From a candidate division CSSED10-310 bacterium (lineage in GTDB: Bacteria > CSSED10-310): a stretch of DNA of 64,000 nt. Position 1 is the stretch's first letter. Each line of letters starts with the position of its first letter. Location: NCBI GenBank assembly GCA_016931515.1, contig JAFGEQ010000002.1, forward strand, positions 90,278-154,277, given 5' to 3'. The notes below the pieces were generated by a model. It did no database searches, had not been told where the DNA came from, and saw nothing but the letters and a program-made list of their open reading frames with translations. Shown piece by piece: positions 45,648 to 53,908 of this stretch. Position numbers and translations under genes: made by a program.

Positions 45648-47450
45648 TTATTTCGATACACGTGTACCATCCGTATAACCTTTAACGGACGATATTGTGT
45701 TACAGATCGTCGATATTTCCGGGAAGTCATCGATAAACGCTTGAACCACAACAGGATCGTAGCGAATACCACTCCAGCCTATAATCAAGTCTCGCGCTTC
45801 CTCATGGGTCAAGGTTTCCTGGTAAGGTCGTGATGATGTCATGGCATCAAAAGTATCCGCGACTGCAACAATTCGTCCATAAATAGGGATATCCTTGCCG
45901 ACAAGCCCCAGAGGATAGCCGGATCCATCCCATCTCTCATGATGATGGAGCATTCCGGGCAGCATATTCTGAAACATCGGCATATGCCGCATAATTTCCG
46001 CGCCCAGGACTGGATGCAGTTCCAGTGATTCTCTTTCTTCCGAGGTCAGGATGCCCGGTTTTTTTAGCAGCGATTCATTTACACCCAATTTCCCTATATC
46101 GTGCATTAACGCACTGATTTCCAGTTCATCAAGTTGCTCGGAACTCAATCCCATGCGTTTGCCGATGGCAACACTGATGACCTGAACACGGCGAGAATGT
46201 CCCTGTGTATATGGATCTTTTGCATCAATCGCTGCAACCAGGGAACTCACCGATCCCATAAAAAGTTTACGCATGTTCTGCGCATTCTGCTCCAGATCAT
46301 TTGTATGTCTTGCTATCGCGTCAATCATACTGTTCAAGGTACGCGTCAGGTGCTGTAAATCTGTTGGACCGATTTCCTTGAACCTGTAACTAAAATCGCC
46401 TTTTGCGATGCGATCCAGCCCTTTCAGAATCATATTCAACGGTTTCGTAAAGCGGACGGCTATCAGAGCACCGATGGAGCCTGCAAGCAAGCCTATGAAG
46501 AACAATCCCAGAATTGTTGCAAGCGTCATTTTATTCATCAGGTCCTTGGCAGCATCCTCCATTTCAATCATGATTCCTACAGCATTGGCCGGTTTTTTCT
46601 GGAGAACCAGACCCCAATTCAACAGCTCAATCGAGCTCAATGTTCCACGGTGAAGAAGGTTATCCACTCCTTTATAAGTGAATGCTTTTTCCGTGATCCC
46701 TTTTTCTAGAAAATCCTTTACAATAGGCAAATAATTCAGATTGCTTGCCAAAGGAAAACCAACAATGTCAGATTTCAAGATCAGAAAGCCTTTATCATCA
46801 ACAACATATATTGAGCCATCGAAGGTTTCACTGCGAGTTACCCAAGCGGCTGAAGGTAGAGCGACCAGGAATAAGTTTCGACTCTCTTCTAGATAAAAAG
46901 CAGGCATCGAAACCACGATCATGAATTCGGTGGATCCTGAGCGGGTAGCTATCGGAGACGAGACTTCCATGCCATGATCGCCAATCGATTTCAGTTGTAA
47001 TTCGCCTTTCAGAGCTTTCTCATACAAGGCCTGCATTTCAGGACTACTGACCCCAACTTGAAGGCCACTAACAGAACCCAGCCACCGAATGTGTTCAAAC
47101 TGATTGAGGTAAAAACGAATCAATTCCTGTCGATCCTCGAGTGGGATTTTCTCACTGTCCGCTAATCCTGATAACAACGAAATCTGTACTTCAAGATCAC
47201 GGAAGAAAGAATTAAGTCTCTGCGCATACTTTCTAGTGGTGGCCACCTGTTCGACAACGAGTTGCCTGTCGAGTGTGCCCCTGTTGAATCCGATAAACGT
47301 GGTCAATAACGGAATAATATTGTAATAGTAAAGGCTGACGCTGAGAACCGTCAGGGGAATGATGGCAATAAGTACCATCGATAAAACAAACTGACGTCTC
47401 ATATCATTTTGAAAAATCGGTTTGCTTCTTTTCGTCAAAGTCTCACTCAC
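45648..47450 (-). CDS. Membrane HD-GYP phosphodiesterase with periplasmic sensor and HAMP domain
   Basis: A c-di-GMP phosphodiesterase receptor. Two membrane helices (about 18-45 and 310-335) frame a periplasmic Cache-like sensor of about 260 residues. A HAMP linker (about 336-385) leads to the HD-GYP domain (about 400-590) with GHSRRVQVIS, ALMHDIGKLGV and HHERWDGSGYP; the HD and GYP motifs are intact, so activity is expected. The ATG overlaps the stop of the diguanylate cyclase gene (ATGA), coupling synthesis and breakdown of the same messenger. Confidence 0.93.
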   Translation of the reverse strand: MSETLTKRSKPIFQNDMRRQFVLSMVLIAIIPLTVLSVSLYYYNIIPLLTTFIGFNRGTLDRQLVVEQVATTRKYAQRLNSFFRDLEVQISLLSGLADSEKIPLEDRQELIRFYLNQFEHIRWLGSVSGLQVGVSSPEMQALYEKALKGELQLKSIGDHGMEVSSPIATRSGSTEFMIVVSMPAFYLEESRNLFLVALPSAAWVTRSETFDGSIYVVDDKGFLILKSDIVGFPLASNLNYLPIVKDFLEKGITEKAFTYKGVDNLLHRGTLSSIELLNWGLVLQKKPANAVGIMIEMEDAAKDLMNKMTLATILGLFFIGLLAGSIGALIAVRFTKPLNMILKGLDRIAKGDFSYRFKEIGPTDLQHLTRTLNSMIDAIARHTNDLEQNAQNMRKLFMGSVSSLVAAIDAKDPYTQGHSRRVQVISVAIGKRMGLSSEQLDELEISALMHDIGKLGVNESLLKKPGILTSEERESLELHPVLGAEIMRHMPMFQNMLPGMLHHHERWDGSGYPLGLVGKDIPIYGRIVAVADTFDAMTSSRPYQETLTHEEARDLIIGWSGIRYDPVVVQAFIDDFPEISTICNTISSVKGYTDGTRVSK

Positions 47451-48877
47451 ATTGTTCCTGGCCGAATCGTATCCAGCGCACAGATGACTTTGTTCCGGTT
47501 CTGCTTTTTAGCCATATAAAGAGCTTCATCAGCCAATTGAGCCATCCTGTCGAACGTGTCGGCATGTTGAGGAAATACAACCACTCCAAGACTAGCGGTG
47601 AGATGGATATTCAGACCCTGATCCTTGAGAAAAATCTGTGCTTCGATTGCACTTCTTATCGTTTCAGCGATCATCATGGTAGTTACTTTATCAGCACCGG
47701 GCAAAATCACCCAGAATTCATCGCCGCCGTATCGCCCAATTATAGCTGTTTCTTTAAGAATGGCCTTAAGCAATTTCCCGACTTCCTGAAGTACCGCTCG
47801 ACCCCGTAAATGGCCGTATTTATCATTAACCAGTTTCAGGTAATCAAGATCGAGAAAAATGTAACCGAAAGTACTGCGGGTTTTTCCGGATTCTTCAATC
47901 AGTTTTTCCAGCCTGCGAATTAAACTATGCTGATTGTACAGACCACTCAATTCATCCTGTTCAACTATCGCGTGTAATTTTTCAAACATCATTGCATTAT
48001 CCAAAGCAACGGCTGCGAGATCCAGAATAACCTGAACCCGTTCCATATCTCCAGGAGAGAATTGGGAGTCTACTTTATTGATGAACTCGATGGCTCCGAT
48101 CTTTTTCTCATGTGTTTTTAATGGCATACACAGAATGGACTGTGAGATGAAACCACTATTATCGTCCACCGCCTTGAAGTGTCTGTGATCCTTTGAAGTG
48201 TCAGGAACAATCAACGGTTCTCCATTCTCGCAGACCCATCCCACAATTCCCTTGCCATGCGGCACTCTAATCCCAATTATTTGATCGGCTGCGCCCCCTT
48301 GAGCGGCTCTGAACACCAGGTCGCCGGTATCCATATCTCGCAAAGCAACAGACCAGGCTTCCGCATGAAGAAGTGATCCGGCAGCTTGAAGAATGCCGGT
48401 CAAAACTTCGTCCACCCGTAGTGAAGATGCCATAAACCGGCCAACAGTGACAAATGCCTGGTATGACGCCTCCAGAATTTCAAGACGAGCAGCCGCTTCG
48501 GTTTTTTTTCTATCCAACTTGCCATGACGGCGGACAGTCTCAATAACATCCCGAATTTTGAGAGGTTCAAGGGGAAGTGCGGCCACGCAATCAAGCCGTC
48601 GAACTAGATTCCACTGGTCAAACCCCAATTCTTCAGGAGGAAAAAACACAATGATGGGAACGGTCGGATATTTATCCCTGAAGGGTTCGGTGCGAAGCAC
48701 CAGGGGATGGTCGGGGCGAGGCAGTACAGCCAACAGGGTTGTTGTCTGATTCGGAATCCGTGCCGGATAATAGTCTGTTGTTAAAACTTCATTTTCATAC
48801 TGCAGATCGTTTAAAATACTCCGGCAGTCTTCCTGCCAGTCATCGACATCTGTAAGTACCGTAATGTAGTCGTCCAT
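47447..48877 (-). CDS. GAF-GGDEF diguanylate cyclase
   Basis: Domains: receiver-like N-terminus without a typical Asp site (about 1-115), GAF domain (about 150-295) and GGDEF domain (about 315-475). The GGDEF site reads IGRYGGDEFWVIL and is intact, so it should make c-di-GMP in the cytoplasm. The inhibitory RxxD site five residues before GGDEF is missing (KETA there), so feedback inhibition is unlikely. The ATG at 48877 with GGAGG ten bases upstream is preferred over the GTG at 48901. It lies 57 bases after comEC and overlaps the HD-GYP gene. Confidence 0.92.
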   Translation of the reverse strand: MDDYITVLTDVDDWQEDCRSILNDLQYENEVLTTDYYPARIPNQTTTLLAVLPRPDHPLVLRTEPFRDKYPTVPIIVFFPPEELGFDQWNLVRRLDCVAALPLEPLKIRDVIETVRRHGKLDRKKTEAAARLEILEASYQAFVTVGRFMASSLRVDEVLTGILQAAGSLLHAEAWSVALRDMDTGDLVFRAAQGGAADQIIGIRVPHGKGIVGWVCENGEPLIVPDTSKDHRHFKAVDDNSGFISQSILCMPLKTHEKKIGAIEFINKVDSQFSPGDMERVQVILDLAAVALDNAMMFEKLHAIVEQDELSGLYNQHSLIRRLEKLIEESGKTRSTFGYIFLDLDYLKLVNDKYGHLRGRAVLQEVGKLLKAILKETAIIGRYGGDEFWVILPGADKVTTMMIAETIRSAIEAQIFLKDQGLNIHLTASLGVVVFPQHADTFDRMAQLADEALYMAKKQNRNKVICALDTIRPGTM

Positions 48878-48934
48878 AAACGGCCTGCCTCCACCATCCA
48901 CATTATGGTATTCATTTTACTCCTTGAAAACAAC

Positions 48935-51322
48935 TTATTGCGCAGGTTCGTCCGTTAACCACTGAGTCACTAATTCCCTGCCATCTGTTTGAACATGTAT
49001 CATTCCGTGAAGATCAGAGCGAAGAATATGGACTCCGGGTGAAGATAATCTGATGTTGCGCAATGCTGAAGCATGAGGATGATCAAAGCGGTTGTGTCGA
49101 CCGCACGGTATCATGGCGATCAGCGGACTGACGGCACGAATGAAGGCTGGAGAACTCGAAGAGCCGCTTCCGTGATGCCCAACCTTCAACACCGGAGATT
49201 TCAGTGAGGAACCGTAAGACAACACTCCCGATTCCAGTTCCTTTTCTGCGTCACCAGGAAGCATGACTCTAAATCGGCCATATCGGATACCCAAAACAAC
49301 CGATCTGTTGTTCTCGTTAAAGGGGAAATTCTGATATATTTGCCGTGATTCCAATGTTCTCACCTTGATTCCATTATCGTCGGCTATTGTCAACAGGTTC
49401 TGAAAATCCACTTGATCATGCATCGAATCCAATACCCAGAGTTCACTGGGTCTAAATGTCTTCATGACCGATTTCATTCCCAACTGGTGATCCGGGTGAG
49501 CATGAGTGATGACAACTGTGTTGATTTTGTCGATGCCGAGCGTTCTGACAGTCCTGACGACAATCTTCGAACCTATATCATACTCAGAATCAAGAATACC
49601 TCCGGCGTCGATCATACATAGGTGACCATCCGGGAATCGAATCAATATACAATCTCCGTTCCCAACATCTAGCATCCATATATCCATTTTCCCTAATTCA
49701 TTTGAATGAAAACCAGGGATAATGAAAAGAAACAGAGGTACAAGCAAACAAGCCAGGATCGACCGTAACCCTCTGTGATCCTTCCAACTCAACAAACCGA
49801 TACCGATCAGAGTCGTGACCGTTACACCCGGTGCTGGTGTCATGATGGGGATGGTGATCCACGGTAATGAGGATACCTGCGCTGCTCCTCTCATTAAAAA
49901 ACCCAATAAAGTGGCATGGAGATTCATCAGTATGGCTCCCAGCAAGGGAATCGGATGAAAAAGCAGTGCAGCCAAACCGCAAATCAGAACAAGAGACGTC
50001 AAAGGAATCATGGGTAAGCCGACAATTGCTCCGAGAATACTGATTCTATTAAACCACATTGCCGAAACCGGAGTTGTCGCGCATTGTGCTGCCAAGGCAA
50101 CGGCGATCGACTCGCCTACCCATCGACCCGGCAAACATTTCAGGCATTGTTTTAAACCCGGATACAGTAGGGCGATACCGAAGGTTGCAGCGAACGTTAA
50201 CTGAAAGCCCGGATCATTAATCCATCCCGGCTTAAGGAACAATAACACAATGATGGAAATTGAAAGCGTATTAACCATTGATGACGGTCTGTGAAAAATG
50301 CCTGCGGTCATATGACACAACACGAGACACGCCGCTCGGACAACCGAAGGATTTCCGCCGGTAAATACTGCGTATACACCAATAATCAACATCAGAACGA
50401 TATTTCGAGTGCGGATACCACATGGGCATCGTTTTAAAAGCCACGATACGATACCGGCGATCACGCCGACATGCAGACCTGATATGGCCAAAAGATGAAC
50501 CAGACCTGCCTCCTGGAAGATTGTCTGCGTTTCAGGAGAAATCTCGTCACGCGTACCCAGTAGAAGTGCCTTGCTGATTGCTGACTTGTCAGTGCTATTG
50601 TTCGACCGGTCTCGCTCGGATCCCAGGGTTATTTCGTCCAGAGCGTCAACTGCGGTTATTCGCAGCCGTCCCAGCATTGTCATCAGAGAATTCTTCGTTT
50701 CGAAAAGTGTTATGAACTCCGGATCCCGAACGCTCCCCGTCAGGTAGATTCGGTTGTTCCGAAAATGTGCTTCCGGGTCAAAACAACCCGGATTTCGGAA
50801 TCCTTCCGGTCTGGCAAGGTTTGTTTCGCATCGAATTCCCATTCCAGGAAGGAATTTCCCGTCTGCTCGAAGAACGTACCATGCATCCTGACTAAAATTG
50901 AGCCGGATGCGGCCGGACCTTTGCTCCAGATATCCCTTTTGTGTCTCAACGCCTGCCACATCGACGTCCACGCGGCCACCCGTCCGGGTTGTAACCGGAA
51001 ACGAGGCAATCTCACCCACGACGGCCACTTCGCCCACCGGTGGGAACGCAGCAACATGATCCTTAGGGAGCATATGTATTTGCACGTGATGCCACAACAT
51101 GGATGCTATCCCAAGGGCCAAAAAGGAAAAAATCATGGCAATCCGTGGATAATGTGATTTGCTCAAACCGATTGTCAGCAGAGCTGCGCAGACAGATAGC
51201 CATGCATATATCGCGACCGATTGTGTTTCCATTATTCGATTTGAAGCAATCATACCGGTTATCACACTGATTGCAGGGATGAAAAGCGATCCATGATCAG
51301 ATCGATTAGCAGTCACCGACAT
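48935..51322 (-). CDS. comEC: ComEC/Rec2 DNA uptake channel protein
   Basis: ComEC forms the inner-membrane channel for single-stranded DNA in natural transformation. The N-terminal part has two hydrophobic helices, then a soluble OB-like domain (about 75-200). A competence domain of about 8-9 helices (about 230-530) includes LLHLLAISGLHVGVIAG-type sequence. A metallo-beta-lactamase-like domain (about 540-790) has the metal motif VITHAHPDHQLG and later KVGHHGSGSSSS. All three parts are present at 795 residues. The ATG overlaps the end of comEA by 17 bases. Confidence 0.94.
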   Translation of the reverse strand: MSVTANRSDHGSLFIPAISVITGMIASNRIMETQSVAIYAWLSVCAALLTIGLSKSHYPRIAMIFSFLALGIASMLWHHVQIHMLPKDHVAAFPPVGEVAVVGEIASFPVTTRTGGRVDVDVAGVETQKGYLEQRSGRIRLNFSQDAWYVLRADGKFLPGMGIRCETNLARPEGFRNPGCFDPEAHFRNNRIYLTGSVRDPEFITLFETKNSLMTMLGRLRITAVDALDEITLGSERDRSNNSTDKSAISKALLLGTRDEISPETQTIFQEAGLVHLLAISGLHVGVIAGIVSWLLKRCPCGIRTRNIVLMLIIGVYAVFTGGNPSVVRAACLVLCHMTAGIFHRPSSMVNTLSISIIVLLFLKPGWINDPGFQLTFAATFGIALLYPGLKQCLKCLPGRWVGESIAVALAAQCATTPVSAMWFNRISILGAIVGLPMIPLTSLVLICGLAALLFHPIPLLGAILMNLHATLLGFLMRGAAQVSSLPWITIPIMTPAPGVTVTTLIGIGLLSWKDHRGLRSILACLLVPLFLFIIPGFHSNELGKMDIWMLDVGNGDCILIRFPDGHLCMIDAGGILDSEYDIGSKIVVRTVRTLGIDKINTVVITHAHPDHQLGMKSVMKTFRPSELWVLDSMHDQVDFQNLLTIADDNGIKVRTLESRQIYQNFPFNENNRSVVLGIRYGRFRVMLPGDAEKELESGVLSYGSSLKSPVLKVGHHGSGSSSSPAFIRAVSPLIAMIPCGRHNRFDHPHASALRNIRLSSPGVHILRSDLHGMIHVQTDGRELVTQWLTDEPAQ

Positions 51323-51740
51323 AAATCCATTTCCTTACTGCCTCAATATCTTCACGGCGAACACCGGTTCGACGAATGAAATCGTCCACATCGAGAAAGC
51401 GACCGCGTTGGCTTCTCTCGAGTACTATCCGAACCGCAGCTGATGGACCGATACCTTTGATTGTCTGAAGCAGAGATTCATCAGCCGTATTCAGATCAAG
51501 TTTGTCTGGAAGAAACAGATAGTGATCGATTGAATAGGATATGCTCTGATACTTCCCAGAGAAGATGGTTTGAGGAATAGTTCGGGTGTTTGGTGCAGGC
51601 AAAGGTTCCAGAACCATTCTGATCGACGAAGACATGTCGGATGACGACGAACTGAAGATTCGGTTTTTGTGTGTGCACAATGCGAACAGATTCAACCAAA
51701 AAGTAATGAGGGCAGCGAAGAGGCAGATTTTTCTTTGCAT
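51306..51740 (-). CDS. comEA: ComEA-type helix-hairpin-helix DNA-binding protein
   Basis: A short N-terminal membrane helix (CLFAALITFWLNLFALC) anchors the protein. After a Ser-rich linker the C-terminal 65 residues are a double helix-hairpin-helix: LDLNTADESLLQTIKGIGPSAAVRIV and FLDVDDFIRRTGVRREDIEAVRKWI. ComEA binds incoming double-stranded DNA at the outer face of the inner membrane and hands it to ComEC, whose gene it overlaps. AAGGTAG precedes the ATG. Confidence 0.88.
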   Translation of the reverse strand: MQRKICLFAALITFWLNLFALCTHKNRIFSSSSSDMSSSIRMVLEPLPAPNTRTIPQTIFSGKYQSISYSIDHYLFLPDKLDLNTADESLLQTIKGIGPSAAVRIVLERSQRGRFLDVDDFIRRTGVRREDIEAVRKWIYVGDC

Positions 51741-51768
51741 AACTACCTTTTTGTAAAATATATTTACT

Positions 51769-51796
51769 ATTTTAACGTTTATTAAATTTTTGTCAA
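51769..51796 (-). promoter_or_regulatory. Sigma-70 promoter of the comEA-comEC operon
   Basis: Minus strand: perfect TTGACA (51791-51796), 16-base spacer, TAAAAT (51769-51774), within an A/T-rich stretch. Leader about 22 bases. Confidence 0.68.
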
Positions 51797-51826
51797 ACCC
51801 GAACAGACCAAGACTAGTTTATGCTG

Positions 51827-51855
51827 TTGACCCTCTCGATCAGTTTACGTATTCT
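51827..51855 (+). promoter_or_regulatory. Sigma-70 promoter of the 51889 GT2 gene
   Basis: TTGACC (51827-51832), 17-base spacer, TATTCT (51850-51855), divergent from the comEA promoter. AGGAGG follows before the GTG start. Confidence 0.6.
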
Positions 51856-51888
51856 TTGGAGCGTTCCGGATTCTCAGGAGGATAGACA

Positions 51889-52584
51889 GTGCGTACACTT
51901 TCGATCATCATTCCCATTTACAATGAAGCAGCAACTCTGAACGACATTATCGACAAAGTTTTAAATGTAAATCTGTCTGAACTTAATTTCCGTAAAGAGT
52001 TAATAGCTGTTGATGATGCCTCAGATGATGACTCCTGGAAACTGATCGAGTCCCGCCGCGGAGATATCGATCATATTGCAAAGCATGATGTGAATCGAGG
52101 GAAAGGTGCAGCAATCAGGACCGGCCTGACATTAGCCACAGGCGAGTATATAATCGTACAAGATGCCGATCTGGAATATGATCCGGATGAATATATCAAT
52201 CTGCTTAATCCAATTATCAAAGGAAAAGCAGATGTTGTTTATGGGTCGCGATTCACCGGCGAACGCCGGAACATGTTCCTTCATCACTGGGTCGGGAACC
52301 GTTTTCTGACACTGGTTACCAATATTTTATACGGCACAACTTTGTCGGACATGGAAACCTGCTACAAGCTATTCTCCAGGAAAGCACTGGAAGGTATCCG
52401 AATCCGTTCGGACCGGTTTAATTTTGAACCGGAGATCACTGCCAAGATTCTAAAAAAAGGTATTCGCATATATGAAACGCCCATATCATACACCGGGCGG
52501 GAGTACTCAGAAGGTAAGAAGATAACATGGCGGGACGGTTTTTCCGCCTTATGGACAATACTCAAGTATCGTTTTGTTGATTAA
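51889..52584 (+). CDS. Glycosyltransferase family 2, paralog of the 19238 gene
   Basis: A 231-residue GT2: [63 protein letters not shown] and [14 protein letters not shown]. Shared with the 19238 gene are the GKGxAI region, the QDxDLEYDPxxY metal site and the closing [19 protein letters not shown]. The family makes polyprenyl-phosphate sugars. GTG start with AGGAGG. The following M29-like gene begins 36 bases later, so they may share a transcript although no functional link is obvious. Confidence 0.88.
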   Translation: MRTLSIIIPIYNEAATLNDIIDKVLNVNLSELNFRKELIAVDDASDDDSWKLIESRRGDIDHIAKHDVNRGKGAAIRTGLTLATGEYIIVQDADLEYDPDEYINLLNPIIKGKADVVYGSRFTGERRNMFLHHWVGNRFLTLVTNILYGTTLSDMETCYKLFSRKALEGIRIRSDRFNFEPEITAKILKKGIRIYETPISYTGREYSEGKKITWRDGFSALWTILKYRFVD

Positions 52585-52619
52585 AATGGCGAAAAGCCCT
52601 CAATCTGAAGGAGACGAAA

Positions 52620-53684
52620 ATGCGTTTGGAGTATAATGTGAAGAAGTTATTTTTAGATGCGTTTGCCCCTCAACCTGGTGAAGTAATGACATTCGTCACC
52701 GATTTCCCCGCTGATGCTTTAAAAGCATCTGATGAAACAAAGCACCGTAAAGAAATGACTGAAGTATGGCATGCAGCTGCGAAAGAACTGGCGGCTGTCA
52801 TTGGCTTCAAAGTTGGTTCGATCGTTTACATCGATCTTCGAAATCCAGCACCCGGCGACGCATTCGATGCCGATGGTATGATTGATGGCCAACCAGTCGA
52901 TCTGAAAGCTGTAATGGACAGCTGGCGAGACAGAGACATCATCATAGCCATCACCGGCCCTTCAATCACCGGTGAACTCGTTCGCCGACTTGGCCAGAAC
53001 TTCCGGTTCGGATCAGCTCCCGGCGTTCATGCTCACTTCGAAGGTTTTAAGGCAGACTATTCGAAAATTCCTCTTCGCTTTGAAATCCTTGTCTCCCGCA
53101 TGGCTAAAGCCGTCGCCGCTCATTTCACGTTCCGCCTGGACGAGATGGTCTGGCAGTGCTCCCTGGATCTGCGAGGGCAGAGGTATCAATTCTGCGAGAA
53201 CGGTTCTGCCATGCGTCCCGGCGAATTCATCAATATCCCTTCAGGCTGTGCCAACATTCCACCCTATCCCGGACTGCCGGGAGACAGCCGGGGAGAAAGC
53301 AGGACCAGCGGTGAAATACCTGCTCTGATCGAGGATGAACTGGTCGTTTATCGGATCGAAAAAAATCGGATCGTGGAGATCATGGGATCCGGCGAACATG
53401 CAGAGAAGGAACGAATGGCCATTCTGAAGGGAGATCCTGCCACAGCCGTTGTAACGAAACTCGGTCTGGGAGTCAACGATGAAGCCCGTTGCAACGGCAC
53501 GCATGTTGGCGACGAAAAGACGATGGGGATGCACTGGGGGTATGGTCCAAAGAAGAAATTTCCCGATACAATCTGGGCGGAACACCCTGTTCAAATGGAT
53601 ATGGATTTCGAATATCCAGACGGCAGTTTCGAACCGATCTTCCGAAATTCCTTTTATACATCGAACCTCGGTGAACTGTTTTAG
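52620..53684 (+). CDS. M29 aminopeptidase-like protein
   Basis: The last half resembles the M29 (thermophilic aminopeptidase T/AmpS) fold: GEFINIPSGCANIPPYPG (like the PGGEVF region), a SRTSGEIPALIEDE strand, VEIMGSGEHAEKERM, KLGLGVNDEARCNGTHVGDEKTMGMHWGYGPKKK, which matches the family pattern G-x-G-x-N ... DEK-x-x-G-x-x-H. The Glu/His metal-ligand positions are there, but the substrate may not be a peptide, as related proteins include dioxygenase-like NicX. The N-terminal part (about 1-190) is the usual alpha/beta region. AAGGAGACGAAA precedes the ATG. A strong terminator follows the gene. Confidence 0.7.
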   Translation: MRLEYNVKKLFLDAFAPQPGEVMTFVTDFPADALKASDETKHRKEMTEVWHAAAKELAAVIGFKVGSIVYIDLRNPAPGDAFDADGMIDGQPVDLKAVMDSWRDRDIIIAITGPSITGELVRRLGQNFRFGSAPGVHAHFEGFKADYSKIPLRFEILVSRMAKAVAAHFTFRLDEMVWQCSLDLRGQRYQFCENGSAMRPGEFINIPSGCANIPPYPGLPGDSRGESRTSGEIPALIEDELVVYRIEKNRIVEIMGSGEHAEKERMAILKGDPATAVVTKLGLGVNDEARCNGTHVGDEKTMGMHWGYGPKKKFPDTIWAEHPVQMDMDFEYPDGSFEPIFRNSFYTSNLGELF

Positions 53685-53780
53685 ATCATCCCCATGACAA
53701 TTCTTAGAGAGCACCTGATTTTGGATGGCAGCTGATACATCTATCGGATGCATTGAATCGGGGCAATATTAGAGATCGAT

Positions 53781-53810
53781 CTCCCGCCCGTGACCGGGCG
53801 GGAGTTTTTT
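53781..53810 (+). terminator. Strong rho-independent terminator after the M29-like gene
   Basis: Perfect 10-bp G/C stem (53781-53790 with 53795-53804), 4-base loop TGAC, then six T. Confidence 0.93.
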
Positions 53811-53846
53811 CGGTGTACTACGTATTCACCGGGCGCGACAATCCTG

Positions 53847-53876
53847 TTGCCATTCCATGTTTCGGAAGACTATAGT
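53847..53876 (+). promoter_or_regulatory. Sigma-70 promoter of typA
   Basis: TTGCCA (53847-53852), 18-base spacer, TATAGT (53871-53876): five of six matches in each box. Predicted start near 53883. Confidence 0.65.
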
Positions 53877-53908
53877 CCGGATTCGGATAGCGCCGATATG
53901 GGCGGGAG

